Assembly (NCBI RefSeq): GCF_910591885.1
Contig: NC_063279.1
Coordinates: 7,750,001-7,814,000 of the forward strand
Direction: 5' to 3'
DNA from: Bombus terrestris
Taxonomy: Eukaryota > Arthropoda > Insecta > Hymenoptera > Apidae
Length of the DNA stretch: 64,000 nucleotides
How positions within the stretch are numbered: the first letter of the stretch is position 1; every line of letters starts with the position of its first letter. Below the pieces are notes generated by a model that was given only the letters and a program-made list of their open reading frames with translations, was not told the DNA's origin and searched no databases. Shown here one piece after another: positions 53,598-64,000 of the stretch. The position numbers were made by a program, and so were the translations under genes.

Positions 53598-56500
53598 TCA
53601 TACCGCTGTTTGTGGAACACCTTGAACTAAATGTGTTTTGCTTTTACTTTTAGGTAATGAGGACTGGCTTATAGCTTTGCTTAATCTAGGTTGTCCATTT
53701 GGTGAACTGGTAACAAATCCTTCCGAACGCATATCTTTCAGCGAGATATTAGAATTACTCCTTAGCGATGGAGTAGAACTAAATTTACGATTATGCGACA
53801 ATCGTTCTTGAAGCTTTGATTCATTTTGCCGCGGTATCCTAGATCTGACAGGTGGTGTGTCACGATATTCGTGGATGTTCTCCTTCGAAGTACGAGTCAT
53901 ATTCTCGATTCCCTCCGAAGGTTCGTCGTCTCGCACCATGAGGATGTCTCCGCTGTAGTAATGGTCAGATTGTCTGGACACAAGAATACAAGAAAAGACA
54001 GTAAAAGAATTTATTATTGCTAAAAGTGATTATCTAATAATAATAATTAAAAAATAAAAAAGTTAATTCTACATAGTAGTATCACCAAAAATTGTGATTT
54101 TCCTATCTAATTAACTTGTTTCTTTTTGTTAATAAATTCAAGAAGTTCCTTGTCCATATTTAAAGCTGTGCAATGAAATATGTACACTGTTGCATGTAAA
54201 AACTATTTTAATTACCTGCGTATAATCTGGCAGCCTTTGTTTTGCTGCATGAATTACAAATAAAGGTAAGATTAATGAAAAATATGTTTAAAGATTGTGT
54301 TAATTATATTCCCTTGTATAAACTTCATATGCAATTTCTATAACGTTTATGAAGCCAGAACCATCACCCTCGTGCACTATGTGGTTAAATGATGTGGTCA
54401 TATAGGGTTGGTTCTGTTTACCTTTTCTTACCTTTTGGCATTGCGCCAAAGCATACAGCATACTACGGAAAGCACGATTAACAATAGACACGCAGTGGAA
54501 ACAGACCAAAAGGCAATTTGTAAAGGTTCTTTTGGCTCCCACCAATACTATAATAATAAACATAAATGAATAGAATATTTATACTAAGAATATTTTATAA
54601 AATTGTTTAATAATATTTTATGAAAGGGGGTATATAGTATTCTTACTTCAGTAACTGGAGGATATGTAGGTACCAAACGACCAATAACCGTTGGTAAATA
54701 CATAGACCAGAAGGCACTTTCAGTTTGTCGGTAATTCAATAAAATTGAGCTATTGTAAGTAGTATTAATGTTCAAATACCGTAATTGTCCAGGCTTAGCA
54801 ACATCAAAATGCAAACCCAAAATTTGCGATGGTGTCGGATTTCTAAAAAAGGAAGACATATGTATTACACAGATACAAGGTACATTATAAATAATATTAT
54901 AATAATAATATATATATACATTATAAATAATATAAGCACAAAATAAAGTTATAAAATTATAAACTTACCCATACGTTGCAAAATTTGCATACGCTTTCAT
55001 GAAAAAGTGACTCATATTGCGATCGTTGTCTGTCCACATGTCACGCTTCAACTTCCATTTTTGAGGGAAGAATTCTGAAAAGATAGTAGCTTGATAATCA
55101 TATTTTTAATGAAAAACTTTGAATTATTGTATTCTTACCAACATCCATGAAAGGTGCCCCTGTTAGCCAAAGAAGTTCTGTGTTGTGAGAAACACTTCGC
55201 CACTGTGGTAATGTTAATGCTTCTACAGTTGTATTTAGCACATACAAATATGTAGGTACACGTTTTTCTACCAAAAGTTTTGCTATTTTATCAAAAGGAG
55301 CAACATAGTGAAAATCAGTCAACAGCTGAAAATTTAACATTATAGAAATATACATATAATTAAAGAGTCAAATTATATACACATAGCGTACAACTTACAT
55401 TAATATACTGATCGCGAATGTGGGTAATATTAGTCGGATCTGGCCAATATGTGTACATGTATTTTATAGCTTCATAAACTCCTTGAGAATTTAGAGTGTA
55501 GTTGTATTTGAGAACAAGTTCCCAAATTTTCTGATCGAATGATTCCGCATCTATAATATACTGATTCTTGGCTAATGTGGCATTGTTATCTAGGAAGAAT
55601 GAAATGTTTATTAATTCGTAAAAATTTATAAGATTGCAAAGGTTTCGAATTACATACATATAAGGAATGCTGCTTCCTGAGTAGTTACACCAGCCATGTA
55701 TGCTAAGTTATCTGTAAATTTATGACTTTTTATGCTTTCTTCAGGTGTTTCCACAAAGAAGCGCCAATCTGTTTCTCTCCAATCTTCGTACCAATTGTCA
55801 CTTGGTACTGTGAAATTAGTATCCAATACAGGAGCCCAAGGAAACATTCCAATATGTTGCTTCAATTCAGAATTACCAAGTTCAAAAAAGGATCTACCAT
55901 TCTTCAAACACTGCACCAATCTCCAGCTGCTTTCTATGCTACAGCCTAGTGATTCTGCATATACTTTAGATGTATTCTGTGCCCTGTATTTATCTGCTAT
56001 GACAGCCCAATCTGCCAATGCAGAACCTGATTGAGCTATCACTTTTGATACCATATCTCTGGTTTTAGGTGCAACCATTAATAATCCAGCACTTGCTGCT
56101 CCAGCACCAGGTCCAAAAAGAGTTATTGCATCAGGATTACCATTAAAAGCTCTGATATTATCATACACCCACCTCAATGCCATAGCTTGATCCAAAATTC
56201 CATAATTTCCAGGGCTATTCTCATCTCCTGTACTTAGAAATCCTAGAGCTCCTAGTCGATAGTTAATAGAAACAACTACTACATCGTAAAATGCAGCCAA
56301 CATGTGAGCTGGAAACAAATTGCTTGCTCCATGAGTAAATTCTCCACCATGAATATAGAACATTACTGGGTATAGCTTAGCTAAACCAGAGCTAATATCT
56401 GGTGTAAAAATATTCAAATATAAACAGTCTTCATCCACATCACGGATTCCTTTAGTAGCACCAGTATATGCACTGGGCTGAGGACAAGCTGGTCCCCAAT

Positions 56501-57248
56501 CAACAGCTTGCAGTAATTGCCAACCTTTATGAGTTTTGGGTGGTTTAAATCGACCTTCCTTTATAGGTGGCATAGCATAAGGAATACCGAGGAATACATT
56601 AACATGCTTTGTAACCCTTTCAACTGGTAAACTCCAGGGCCTATGCCTTGCTTGTGGATCATCATATAAATAAACTTTAAATCCTTGCACTTGTCCATAA
56701 GCTGTGGTCACAGTAACATCTATAGGTAGATTTTTAGAATCAGACCTCTTTCTTCCTTGAAGATCTTCTCGCCAACCACCCAATATACCAGGTAAAGGGA
56801 GTCTTGAAGTTGTATGCTTAAAAAATGACAATCGTTTTCTAATTATAATCTTTTACCAAGTTTATTTACTGATATAAATACAAATTGAATGTATTATTAC
56901 GTGTCATTACTTTTTAAAAGATATCATGCAATTTTTCTAGTAAAAAAAAATAGTAGGAGAATTGTATTACTTGTATTATTTTACCTCGTAAAGGTACCGA
57001 CTATCTGGTGCTCTGGTGGGTCCTCTGTAAACAGAATCCCAGTAACTAGGACGATACCCATACCTTCTATCTTTGTAAACATAAGTGTCGGTTCGGTGAT
57101 CTGGTCCGGTTTGAGGCACATATACTCCATCGCGACTGTAATACCGACTACCCGGGGGTATTTGTTCCTGACATAACACCGTAATTGCGAGGAAGCACAG
57201 ATAAAAACAAACGCGTCCAATCGACGAGTATAAAGTATATGCGGCCAT
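53598..57248 (-). CDS. Gli: Gliotactin, cholinesterase-like adhesion protein of tricellular junctions
   Basis: Eight exons give 864 residues: 57248-56985, 56816-55658, 55589-55399, 55325-55139, 55074-54969, 54842-54647, 54547-54432 and 53973-53598. There is an N-terminal signal peptide (FYLCFLAITVLC, cut near residue 26), then a Tyr/Arg-rich leader, then a carboxylesterase-fold ectodomain from about 115 (VFLGIPYA, EDCLYLNIF, YIHGGEF, INYRLGALGF, GNYGILDQ). The nucleophile elbow reads FGPGAGAAS where active esterases have FGESAG, so the catalytic Ser is lost; this fits the neuroligin/gliotactin/neurotactin adhesion group. There is one transmembrane helix at about 713-735, followed by a 125-residue cytoplasmic tail with tandem Tyr (DHYYSGD) and a C-terminal QTAV, a class I PDZ-binding end. 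In flies Gliotactin marks tricellular septate junctions and is regulated by tyrosine phosphorylation. Neuroligin is the main alternative, but the short tail and leader favour Gliotactin. Confidence 0.85.
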
Positions 57249-60200
57249 CTTGCCCGCGTGCGTATTGGTGTTTCACCAGACAGACAGATGTGGTTTGTCA
57301 GTGTGTATACACACGTGACACTTCTACAGGCACGCAGTAATGCGAGGAACTCGGTCTTTCAGGAAACTCTTGATGAAGCGGAGAAAAGCGAAAGCCGCGA
57401 TGAAAGTAAAATCTCACCAGCTTTTATATTCTCTTCGAAAACATGCATGGAGAAAGAAAACCACTTCTGAAACTAAATAGAAACAAATTTTTGATTACAA
57501 AAAAGAAAGGTTAAATGGTCGGAATTTGGTAATTATTACACACGTGTACTACTTACGAAATCGAAGGACTGACACGCGCATGAGCCAACACCCTGTAGCC
57601 TGTCACGTTCGAAAACGATCGTTTCTCCCGCTCCTAATACTACCAAACATCGAAATCCATTTTTTGCATCCTGTAACAATGATACTGATACGTTATCATT
57701 CACCTTAAACACTTTTCTTCTCGTAGATTTATGTTAACTTCATTATATTTTTTTGTTTTGAATATGTTTATGAACGTATGTACCATCGAACCATAAATGT
57801 AAAATTATATCATAGAATGAAACCTTATGAAAATAATCGGCGAAATTAATAAAAATCAAGTTCACTGATAAGATTGAATTGCAATTGCGTGATACATAGC
57901 GAATTTGGGTATGTTTCGAAAATATTATTTGTAACACGAATGCTACTCGGAGTTACATCCAAACTCTACTGAACGGTAATGTTACTCTCGCGTGCAAATA
58001 CGCGCTGCATTCGACTGCCCACGCGCTAATAAATACTTACTTGTTATATACTGAAATTATCAAGCAGTATGATCTACGATCCCTGTGATCGTCCAAGTAT
58101 GCCGTCGCGTGAACGGATGAGTTGTACTCGTACTCGTACTCATACTCGTACTACATGTACATATACAGTTCAGTCATACTGGCTCGTGCGAAGGATACGC
58201 TTATCTTCCGGCAATTTTACCGGAAATATAATAGATTACAACAGTGATACTCATTGAGAACGTTACTTCATATCAATTTTTTGTCGCTTTCTAAATATCA
58301 GAATATAGTTAATCATTAAACAATTTAATAAGCTTACTAAAAAATTTCGTAATATAAATTATAAGTATAATACTTTCTGCCTCAATGTAGTTCCTGGATA
58401 CCTTTAATTTTGAAACTGACTGTCAAGTAAAACCAGATCATCGCTGAGTACCATTGAAATTGATAACATACCGAGGCATGAATAATGGGATAATCAACAA
58501 TTCCCCCCTCGATTCCACCGTTACTCTCGTCGTTGAATAATCTCTCTATCGATTATAATCGCCTCGAGCTGGTCTTCGTTATTTTGTTACTTTTGTTGCT
58601 TTTGTTGCACTCTTCATAGTCTATTAAGAACTGAAATTTATATAATCAGCATGTAGATCACATATACCTAAAAAGATATTCTGATTGAATATACAGCTAC
58701 AACGTGATACAGATTGTGAGATATGTTCATGATTTACCCGGAGCCGGGTAGGAGATGTTAATTCCCGTGGAAATAATCGATATAAATTAATATTTTCTAT
58801 AATAATTAATTAACATTAAGATTAATATAAATTATTAATGTAATAATTTTAATATAATATTATTAATTATATTAGTTTAAATTATATTATATTAATAAAA
58901 ATTATTAATATAATAATTAATAAAGTATTAATATAAATATTTGTATTTGTAAGATTAGGAACATACATCGCTGGAGCAATTGCTTCGTCTGTAGACAGAG
59001 ATGCGACAAAGTAAAAGCTTTTTATCTGTCGCTCTCTTTGTCACCCCCTTCACGTGAGTTCTCCAATTTACGGCAATTGCTGGATTTATTACCCATTCCC
59101 CGGTCAACTTTACTTACATGCTTGTACAGTCTCAGTAAAGAACTGGCGTGGCTTAATTACGCTGGTTCGTTCTCGGCTATCCTCTTGGAATCGTCACGCT
59201 TGACACGACGGGGTCGACTTCTGAGAACAAAAGTGAACGTGAAATAGAAGTCAGTCGCGAATTGCAAAGTAAGAAAAGTTTGTTATATAAAATATATTTT
59301 GAGTTTTTGTTCCAATATTTCATAAATAATTTCTTGACATAGGAAAGTGTATTCTTGAAGTTCAAGATGATGAGATATCCTATTTCTTCTGACTAAAAGA
59401 TATGACATTATGATATTTTAAGATGTTTAGTTTGGCATGTTTTACGAGATATTCAAGTTTGGAGAGTTTGCGGTAAATGCAAATTTATTGGACGCAACAT
59501 TCAGTCCATCCTGAACCGGCGTCTGTATAAAGTTGATTTAAATGGACGTTATTATAATCGTTGTTTGCGTCCCGTCGTGCATGCATCCCTTTTTGTGGGA
59601 ACTTTGGTATTAAAATAGTCTTTGAACTCGTGGGAATAAGACATTCTCCCTGGTAAATGTAATTATTCTTTTTAATGCTCATTGTCGTTCATAGTTCACT
59701 CATGCTTGTAAAATTAAATATTGCTCCAATTAAAGTATATTCCTGTCTTTCAGGAATATACGAACTTAACAAATACATACCTTACAAAACTTTAATTGAA
59801 AAATAAAAATTTACATTTTATGAGCAGAATATAATTTACTTTTTATTAAGTAACATGTTTCTAATAGAAAAGCTGGAATAGAACATTGGAATACTCTATT
59901 TTTTATTTTTATTTCTTAAGTGATAATACTCTGTTCTTCGTGTTTTCTAATAATTTTCTATTATTATGTTATGCTAATAAAATTATGTCTTTGAACCATT
60001 TCATGTAATTTTGCCAGCATACTGTTAACGGGATTCTATGCAGTTGCATAGTATTAGAGGGTTAAATATGAAACCTGAACGGAATCCAATCCTCTGGAAG
60101 TACTACAATTACTCTTCAAATACTATCTTGACCACATCCTGTCTTAACACTTCGATTCTACCTTGAACACCCTCCCTCTATCATTTCGTACTTTTTCGGG

Positions 60201-60623
60201 ACAAGCTGCGCGTGGTTGCCTCCCGATTTCCTCGGGTTCAGGCACAGATGCACTGGCGGTGGTCGAAGAGTGGGGGCGGTGCGATGGTGGAGGCACTCGC
60301 ACAGTCTGGGGCCCACTTGTTCGCCGATCGTCTTGTCACTCGAAAGCACGTTGCCATTCCGGCAACATCGGCTTCGCTGTTGCCCCTCGTTCGATCTCGT
60401 GCTCTTCCATTGTATCGGTACTTTGTAATTTTCCCGCGAATCCCATTCAAATCGTATTGAGCACTCGACATCACGTGAAAGTGTGGAATAAGTGACTTTG
60501 TACACATAGGTGCATCTTAAAAGTGATAGAATAGGAAGAATGCTTTAAAAAGAACTCAAAAAACTACCATACATTATTTTACATTGCTCCTTTGAAAAAT
60601 TTAATAAATATTAAGTAGGGAAA
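57249..60623. other. Divergent intergenic region between Gliotactin and big brain
   Basis: About 3.4 kb with promoters for both flanking genes expected. No credible coding frame. Present: a TACTCG-type hexamer repeat at about 58127-58154, a long AT-only tract built of TTAATATTA-like units at about 58780-58935, and a GC-rich block at about 60160-60500. That block is open in several frames on both strands, which I take as base-composition noise rather than coding. It may be the promoter or 5' UTR of big brain. Confidence 0.5.
58127..58154. repeat. TACTCG-type hexamer microsatellite
   Basis: Four to five imperfect units of GTACTC in the Gliotactin/big brain intergenic region. Confidence 0.75.
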
Positions 60624-61700
60624 ATGACCACGGAAACGTTTTCAAGAGAGTTAGATGGTCACATCGTGACCTTGCTTACGAGGATTTCTTCCCTGAAGGA
60701 AAATAACATGGAACTAACAGAGAAGAAAGCACCTATGTCGATAGAGGCTCGCAGTTTGGAACTCTGGAGAGCAGTAGCTGTAGAGTGTTTCGCTACCTTT
60801 CTCTTCAGTCTCGTTGTATCCGGCGCAGCCGCATCCTCCGCAGTTTCCGGAAGCGGACTCTCTGTCTTAGCTACCGCTGTAGCATCCGGTTTTGCGATTT
60901 CGGCGATCTGCTTCATCTTTGGTCATATCAGTGGTAAGTCTTTTGCGTTATATGATATTCGTACATTTTCGAGGATTACCTGTAATTTAATACATTTCTA
61001 GTCATTTATATATTTAATTTTGATAGTACCACATTTTCAAAATAATATATCCAATAAATTTGTTACTTTAACATCTTTTCCATTTGTAAAACAATTTTCG
61101 GGATATGGGCGATATTATACCGGAGGCAAAAACTTTTGTCATTCACACTGTCGCGTCATTTGTACTCGGTCCTCATGGTTTCATTCTCGATTGACTCATT
61201 AACCGATTATAGTGGCCGATAGAAACACAGCACACCACGCGTGCATCGGAACGTGTATGAGAGAGTGCCCTAGATGGCATATAATATAGTATTTCAGGCT
61301 TACATCTTGGAATTCTTGTCTAATCTGTTTCATTATTGTCCGTCTTGTCATCTAAATAAAACATATTCGTGTCCCTTTCAAGAATATGCTTCGATTTTAA
61401 TTTAAGTCTTATATAAACTTATTATTAGCAATTTTGATATAGATATATTATTTTGTATAATTTCTGTTTTGATATATATATAGAACATATAAAATATAAG
61501 TTCCGTTTATCTTGTACAAAAAAATATATGCTAAACTTGTAATAAAACTCGCAATAAAATATCTGTCATGCAGGTGGCCACGTGAATCCAGCAGTCTCAC
61601 TATCTTTCGCTTTGTGTCGACGAATCTCCTTCCTCCGAGCTGCTCTGTACATCGCCGCACAGTGTGGAGGCGGTATAGCCGGAGCTGCGATGCTGTATGG
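60624..61700 (+). CDS. bib: Big brain, neurogenic MIP/aquaporin-family channel (5' part; continues past window)
   Basis: Two coding exons are seen: 60624-60933 and 61574-61700, the second ending in phase 2 at a good donor (GG|GTGAGT). The remaining exons must lie beyond 64000, since I find no matching frame up to there. The first 146 residues contain an N-terminal cytoplasmic segment with the HIVTLLTRI and LELWR motifs typical of insect Bib, TM1 (about 49-69), TM2 (about 78-101), the first pore motif N108-P109-A110 (GHVNPAVS), and TM3 with AALYIAAQCGGGIAGAA. In flies Bib is a membrane channel promoting Notch-dependent lateral inhibition and is reported to conduct cations rather than act as a good water pore. 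The start is the first ATG, with context GGGAAAATGA. The family's long C-terminal tail is not in the window. Confidence 0.88.
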
Positions 61701-64000
61701 GTGAGTGATTGCTTTTAAAACTCACAAGACCAATAAACAGTTTCCAACCCTTTGCATTCTTGTTATGATATCATTATCATATAGTAGTTAAAACAAATGT
61801 AGTTAATAAGTTTTTCAACTTCCATAATATATAGTTCAGAAGTCTATAAATTTTGACACTTTGAGTGAAAAGGGTTGAACGCAATATTTTTTTCAAAGCA
61901 AAAACTTCCTTCGAGCGTCTATATACACACACGAAAGCAACAGGGTGTAGAAAAAATCGGAGATACGGAGCCCTAAGAGGGCAGCTGCTAGATATGGAAT
62001 CCGAGAAGGCCGCATAGTCGAGCCCCGGAAGCTTTCCCGTCCCTTCAAGATGTCTTAACCATTTTTAAAAGCCCTCTGAAATCAACGGTACCACCGTCAT
62101 ACACCTTTTACGTAAATAATAAACACATCCGTTTCTTAGAATCTTTACTAAGATTTAAATTGTTTAAAGTAGACAAGAGAAATGTAAGAAGGTATATAGG
62201 GCCTTCTCGATAACCTACCTGAGATAAGTCGATCGTGGTTGATTAGTAACGCATATACATACATTTCTGCGTAATCTTCATATGCTAACATGCAATATAA
62301 ATAACTATGTTCTTCCTGTGAATCTCTTTGATATCTAGCTGAATCCTTGAGAAGCCTTCCTACTATATGTGCTGCTTTTCGAGTACGTGTGTCTTGAACA
62401 GAGCATAAAATTGCCCGCTGGATCTGAAACGATTCAAAGTTACAGCTTAGAAACTTCTACTTACTTACTTCAATTGGAATTATATATAAAAAATGATGTA
62501 CAAGAGGAGTTACTGAAAATATACAAATTGAAATATATAAGTATAAGCTACATGTTTCATAGCAAATCATTTTCAGGTATTTAAGACATTGTATTGCGTT
62601 ACTTTTGTGTCACTCTGTAGAATGCTTTATATCTTCTTACGTGGCTGCTGGCTATTAACTATATAATTGTAAGAACTGGCTGATTTATACTTGTACTTTA
62701 AAATAAGTACTCACGAGTCGTTATTATATGTTCATCGATATTCACGTCTCTATTATTAACCTATAAAGCCCGCGTGGATAGTCTATAATTCAACGGGGCA
62801 GCAAGTTTTCGCGAGCAGGCGATGATCAGGAGCGCGCGAGCACGCTGCTGTAATATTTTTTTTCTCTCCGGTTGGATGGAGAGAAGAAAGAGATTGGCCG
62901 TGTGCAACCTGGTGCACGTGCCTCGATTTTGCCCGTGGTTAAAGGATCTCGCGTCGCAAGAGGGTGAGAAAAAAATGAAGATGGGGACGACGAACTTCCA
63001 AGGTACCATCACTTATGTCAAATCTCTTATTCGACCGTTATCGTAGAGAGACAGAGAACAGATACTACGATAAAAAATGTAGTTCAGACATGGATCATTA
63101 TTTCTCTTCCTTCTCGTTTTTCAAAAACAATTGCTCTCCCTTTTGTTGAGAATTACCATGGGTTATCCAAGATAATTCTAAATTCGCTGAAGCGTAGAAA
63201 TGATACTTTAAAGTGTACGCTTTTTCTCAAGAAATTATAGATAATATAGATGTCTCCTATGTGTATCTCCACGATGTATGATGTAGTATCAAAGAGTACA
63301 AGTCTCATTGTAATGATCCATTAACTTCGTATAAGATAAACATCATCAAACTTTTCTTTGCAACACCAAGTAATTATTAAGGCAAACATCTAATCCTCAA
63401 AACTTCGATAGATTATTATAACATACTCGACCGCTCCGAAACCATAATTCAGACTATTTAATTATACTCGGTTATTCAACGGGTATCGGTGAAAAAATTG
63501 CAAAGAGAAGAACGAAGGGAGACGAGGAAGAGACAGGGGGAGAGTGGGAGAGGCAGAAAGAGGCACGCGTAATTGGCAGGGCTAGATGGAGAAGCTTCTT
63601 CGAAGGTAAGCACCTGCCTCGTTCCGTGTACGCTGCGGCAGGCCACCGCCTCGCAGCTGCCGCAGATGTTCCATGGACCAAAAAAGATCGTGCGGAAAAA
63701 GGATCGACCAGGCACCAGAGACGAGGATAATGAATACCTATACGCGCCGAGGTGGGACAAGTTTCACAACGCAATCGCCTCTCATTGAAGGAGGACACGC
63801 TGCGATCCGGAGCCAGAGCAGATGTTTTCTGCGTTCTCGAGGATCATTGTCCTCCCTTTCTCCTTTTATCATCGTCTTCTTCGCTTTCTTCTTTCTTATA
63901 CTTTTTCTTTCTGTCATTCCTTTACTTCGTCGTTGTCTCTTCGGAATGTCGTCTTTGATATATCTAAGAAGATGAAATCGTAAAGAATTATAGAAAGGAA
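61701..64000 (+). other. Intron of big brain (or its 5' portion)
   Basis: About 2.3 kb after the second bib exon. I see no aquaporin-like exon here. Three GC-richer islands interrupt AT-rich DNA: about 61920-62100, 62760-63010 and 63470-63860. The last contains the 9-bp stem CTGCGGCAG/CTGCCGCAG (63633-63641 with 63657-63665) and a donor-like CGAAG|GTAAGC at 63605. Their function is unknown. Confidence 0.5.

Noticed and set aside
55722..56034. Plus-strand frames inside the large Gliotactin exon
   Set aside because: Antisense shadows of the esterase-like domain.
57258..57470. Plus-strand frame next to the Gliotactin start
   Set aside because: Lies in the promoter region of a clear minus-strand gene and has no recognisable motif.
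60158..60507. Several overlapping open frames on both strands
   Set aside because: Openness in four frames at once is a GC-composition effect; none has family motifs or splice partners.
63472..63975. Open frames of 70-108 codons on both strands at the right edge
   Set aside because: Low-complexity Ser/Leu/Phe or Arg runs with no domain; they lie in the presumed bib intron.
1..64000. CRISPR arrays, bacterial operons, tRNA or rRNA genes
   Set aside because: No regularly spaced repeats, no cloverleaf with intact A and B boxes noticed, and gene structure is eukaryotic throughout. A tRNA scan was not possible by eye at full sensitivity.

Overview
The window looks like nuclear DNA of an insect. 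It is AT-rich, its genes have many short introns with GT/AG borders, and every recognisable protein has a clear insect or metazoan family. A short mariner-type element with TTAGGTTG termini and the general gene style suggest Hymenoptera, probably a bee. That placement is tentative and rests on general familiarity, not on a search. I rebuilt all gene models by hand from reading frames, splice borders and codon phase. All nine main models close in frame, except where the window edge cuts them.

Layout. (1) 1-17720, minus strand: two tandem paralogous ABC transporters of the ABCC4 / l(2)03659 type, the first cut by the left edge. (2) 17721-24344: a gene-poor AT-rich stretch. (3) 24345-27140, minus: Polo kinase. 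(4) 28244-31699, plus: an RGG-rich protein with a low-complexity Y/G/Q tail and no folded RNA-binding domain, divergent from polo. (5) 31700-36454: probable 3' UTR plus intergenic DNA with a solo LTR at 35093-35820. (6) 36455-38649, minus: a TNF-superfamily ligand (type II membrane protein). (7) 44914-48248, plus: a second TNF-superfamily ligand, Eiger-like and divergent from the first. (8) 48666-52599, minus: an ARMC3-type armadillo-repeat protein. (9) 53598-57248, minus: Gliotactin, a cholinesterase-like adhesion protein without the catalytic serine. (10) 60624 onward, plus: the first two coding exons of big brain (MIP/aquaporin family), running off the right edge.

Functionally the genes are unrelated housekeeping and developmental genes: export pumps, mitosis, RNA binding, TNF signalling, cilia-type ARM protein, tricellular junction, neurogenic channel. 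They do not form an operon-like system. The points most worth following are the divergent pair of TNF ligands, the frame-neutral RGG exons of the gene at 28244, a 585-bp fold-back element in an ABCC intron, a solo LTR sitting in a TA microsatellite, and a dispersed repeat family with at least six copies in this one window. I saw no tRNA, rRNA or CRISPR features.
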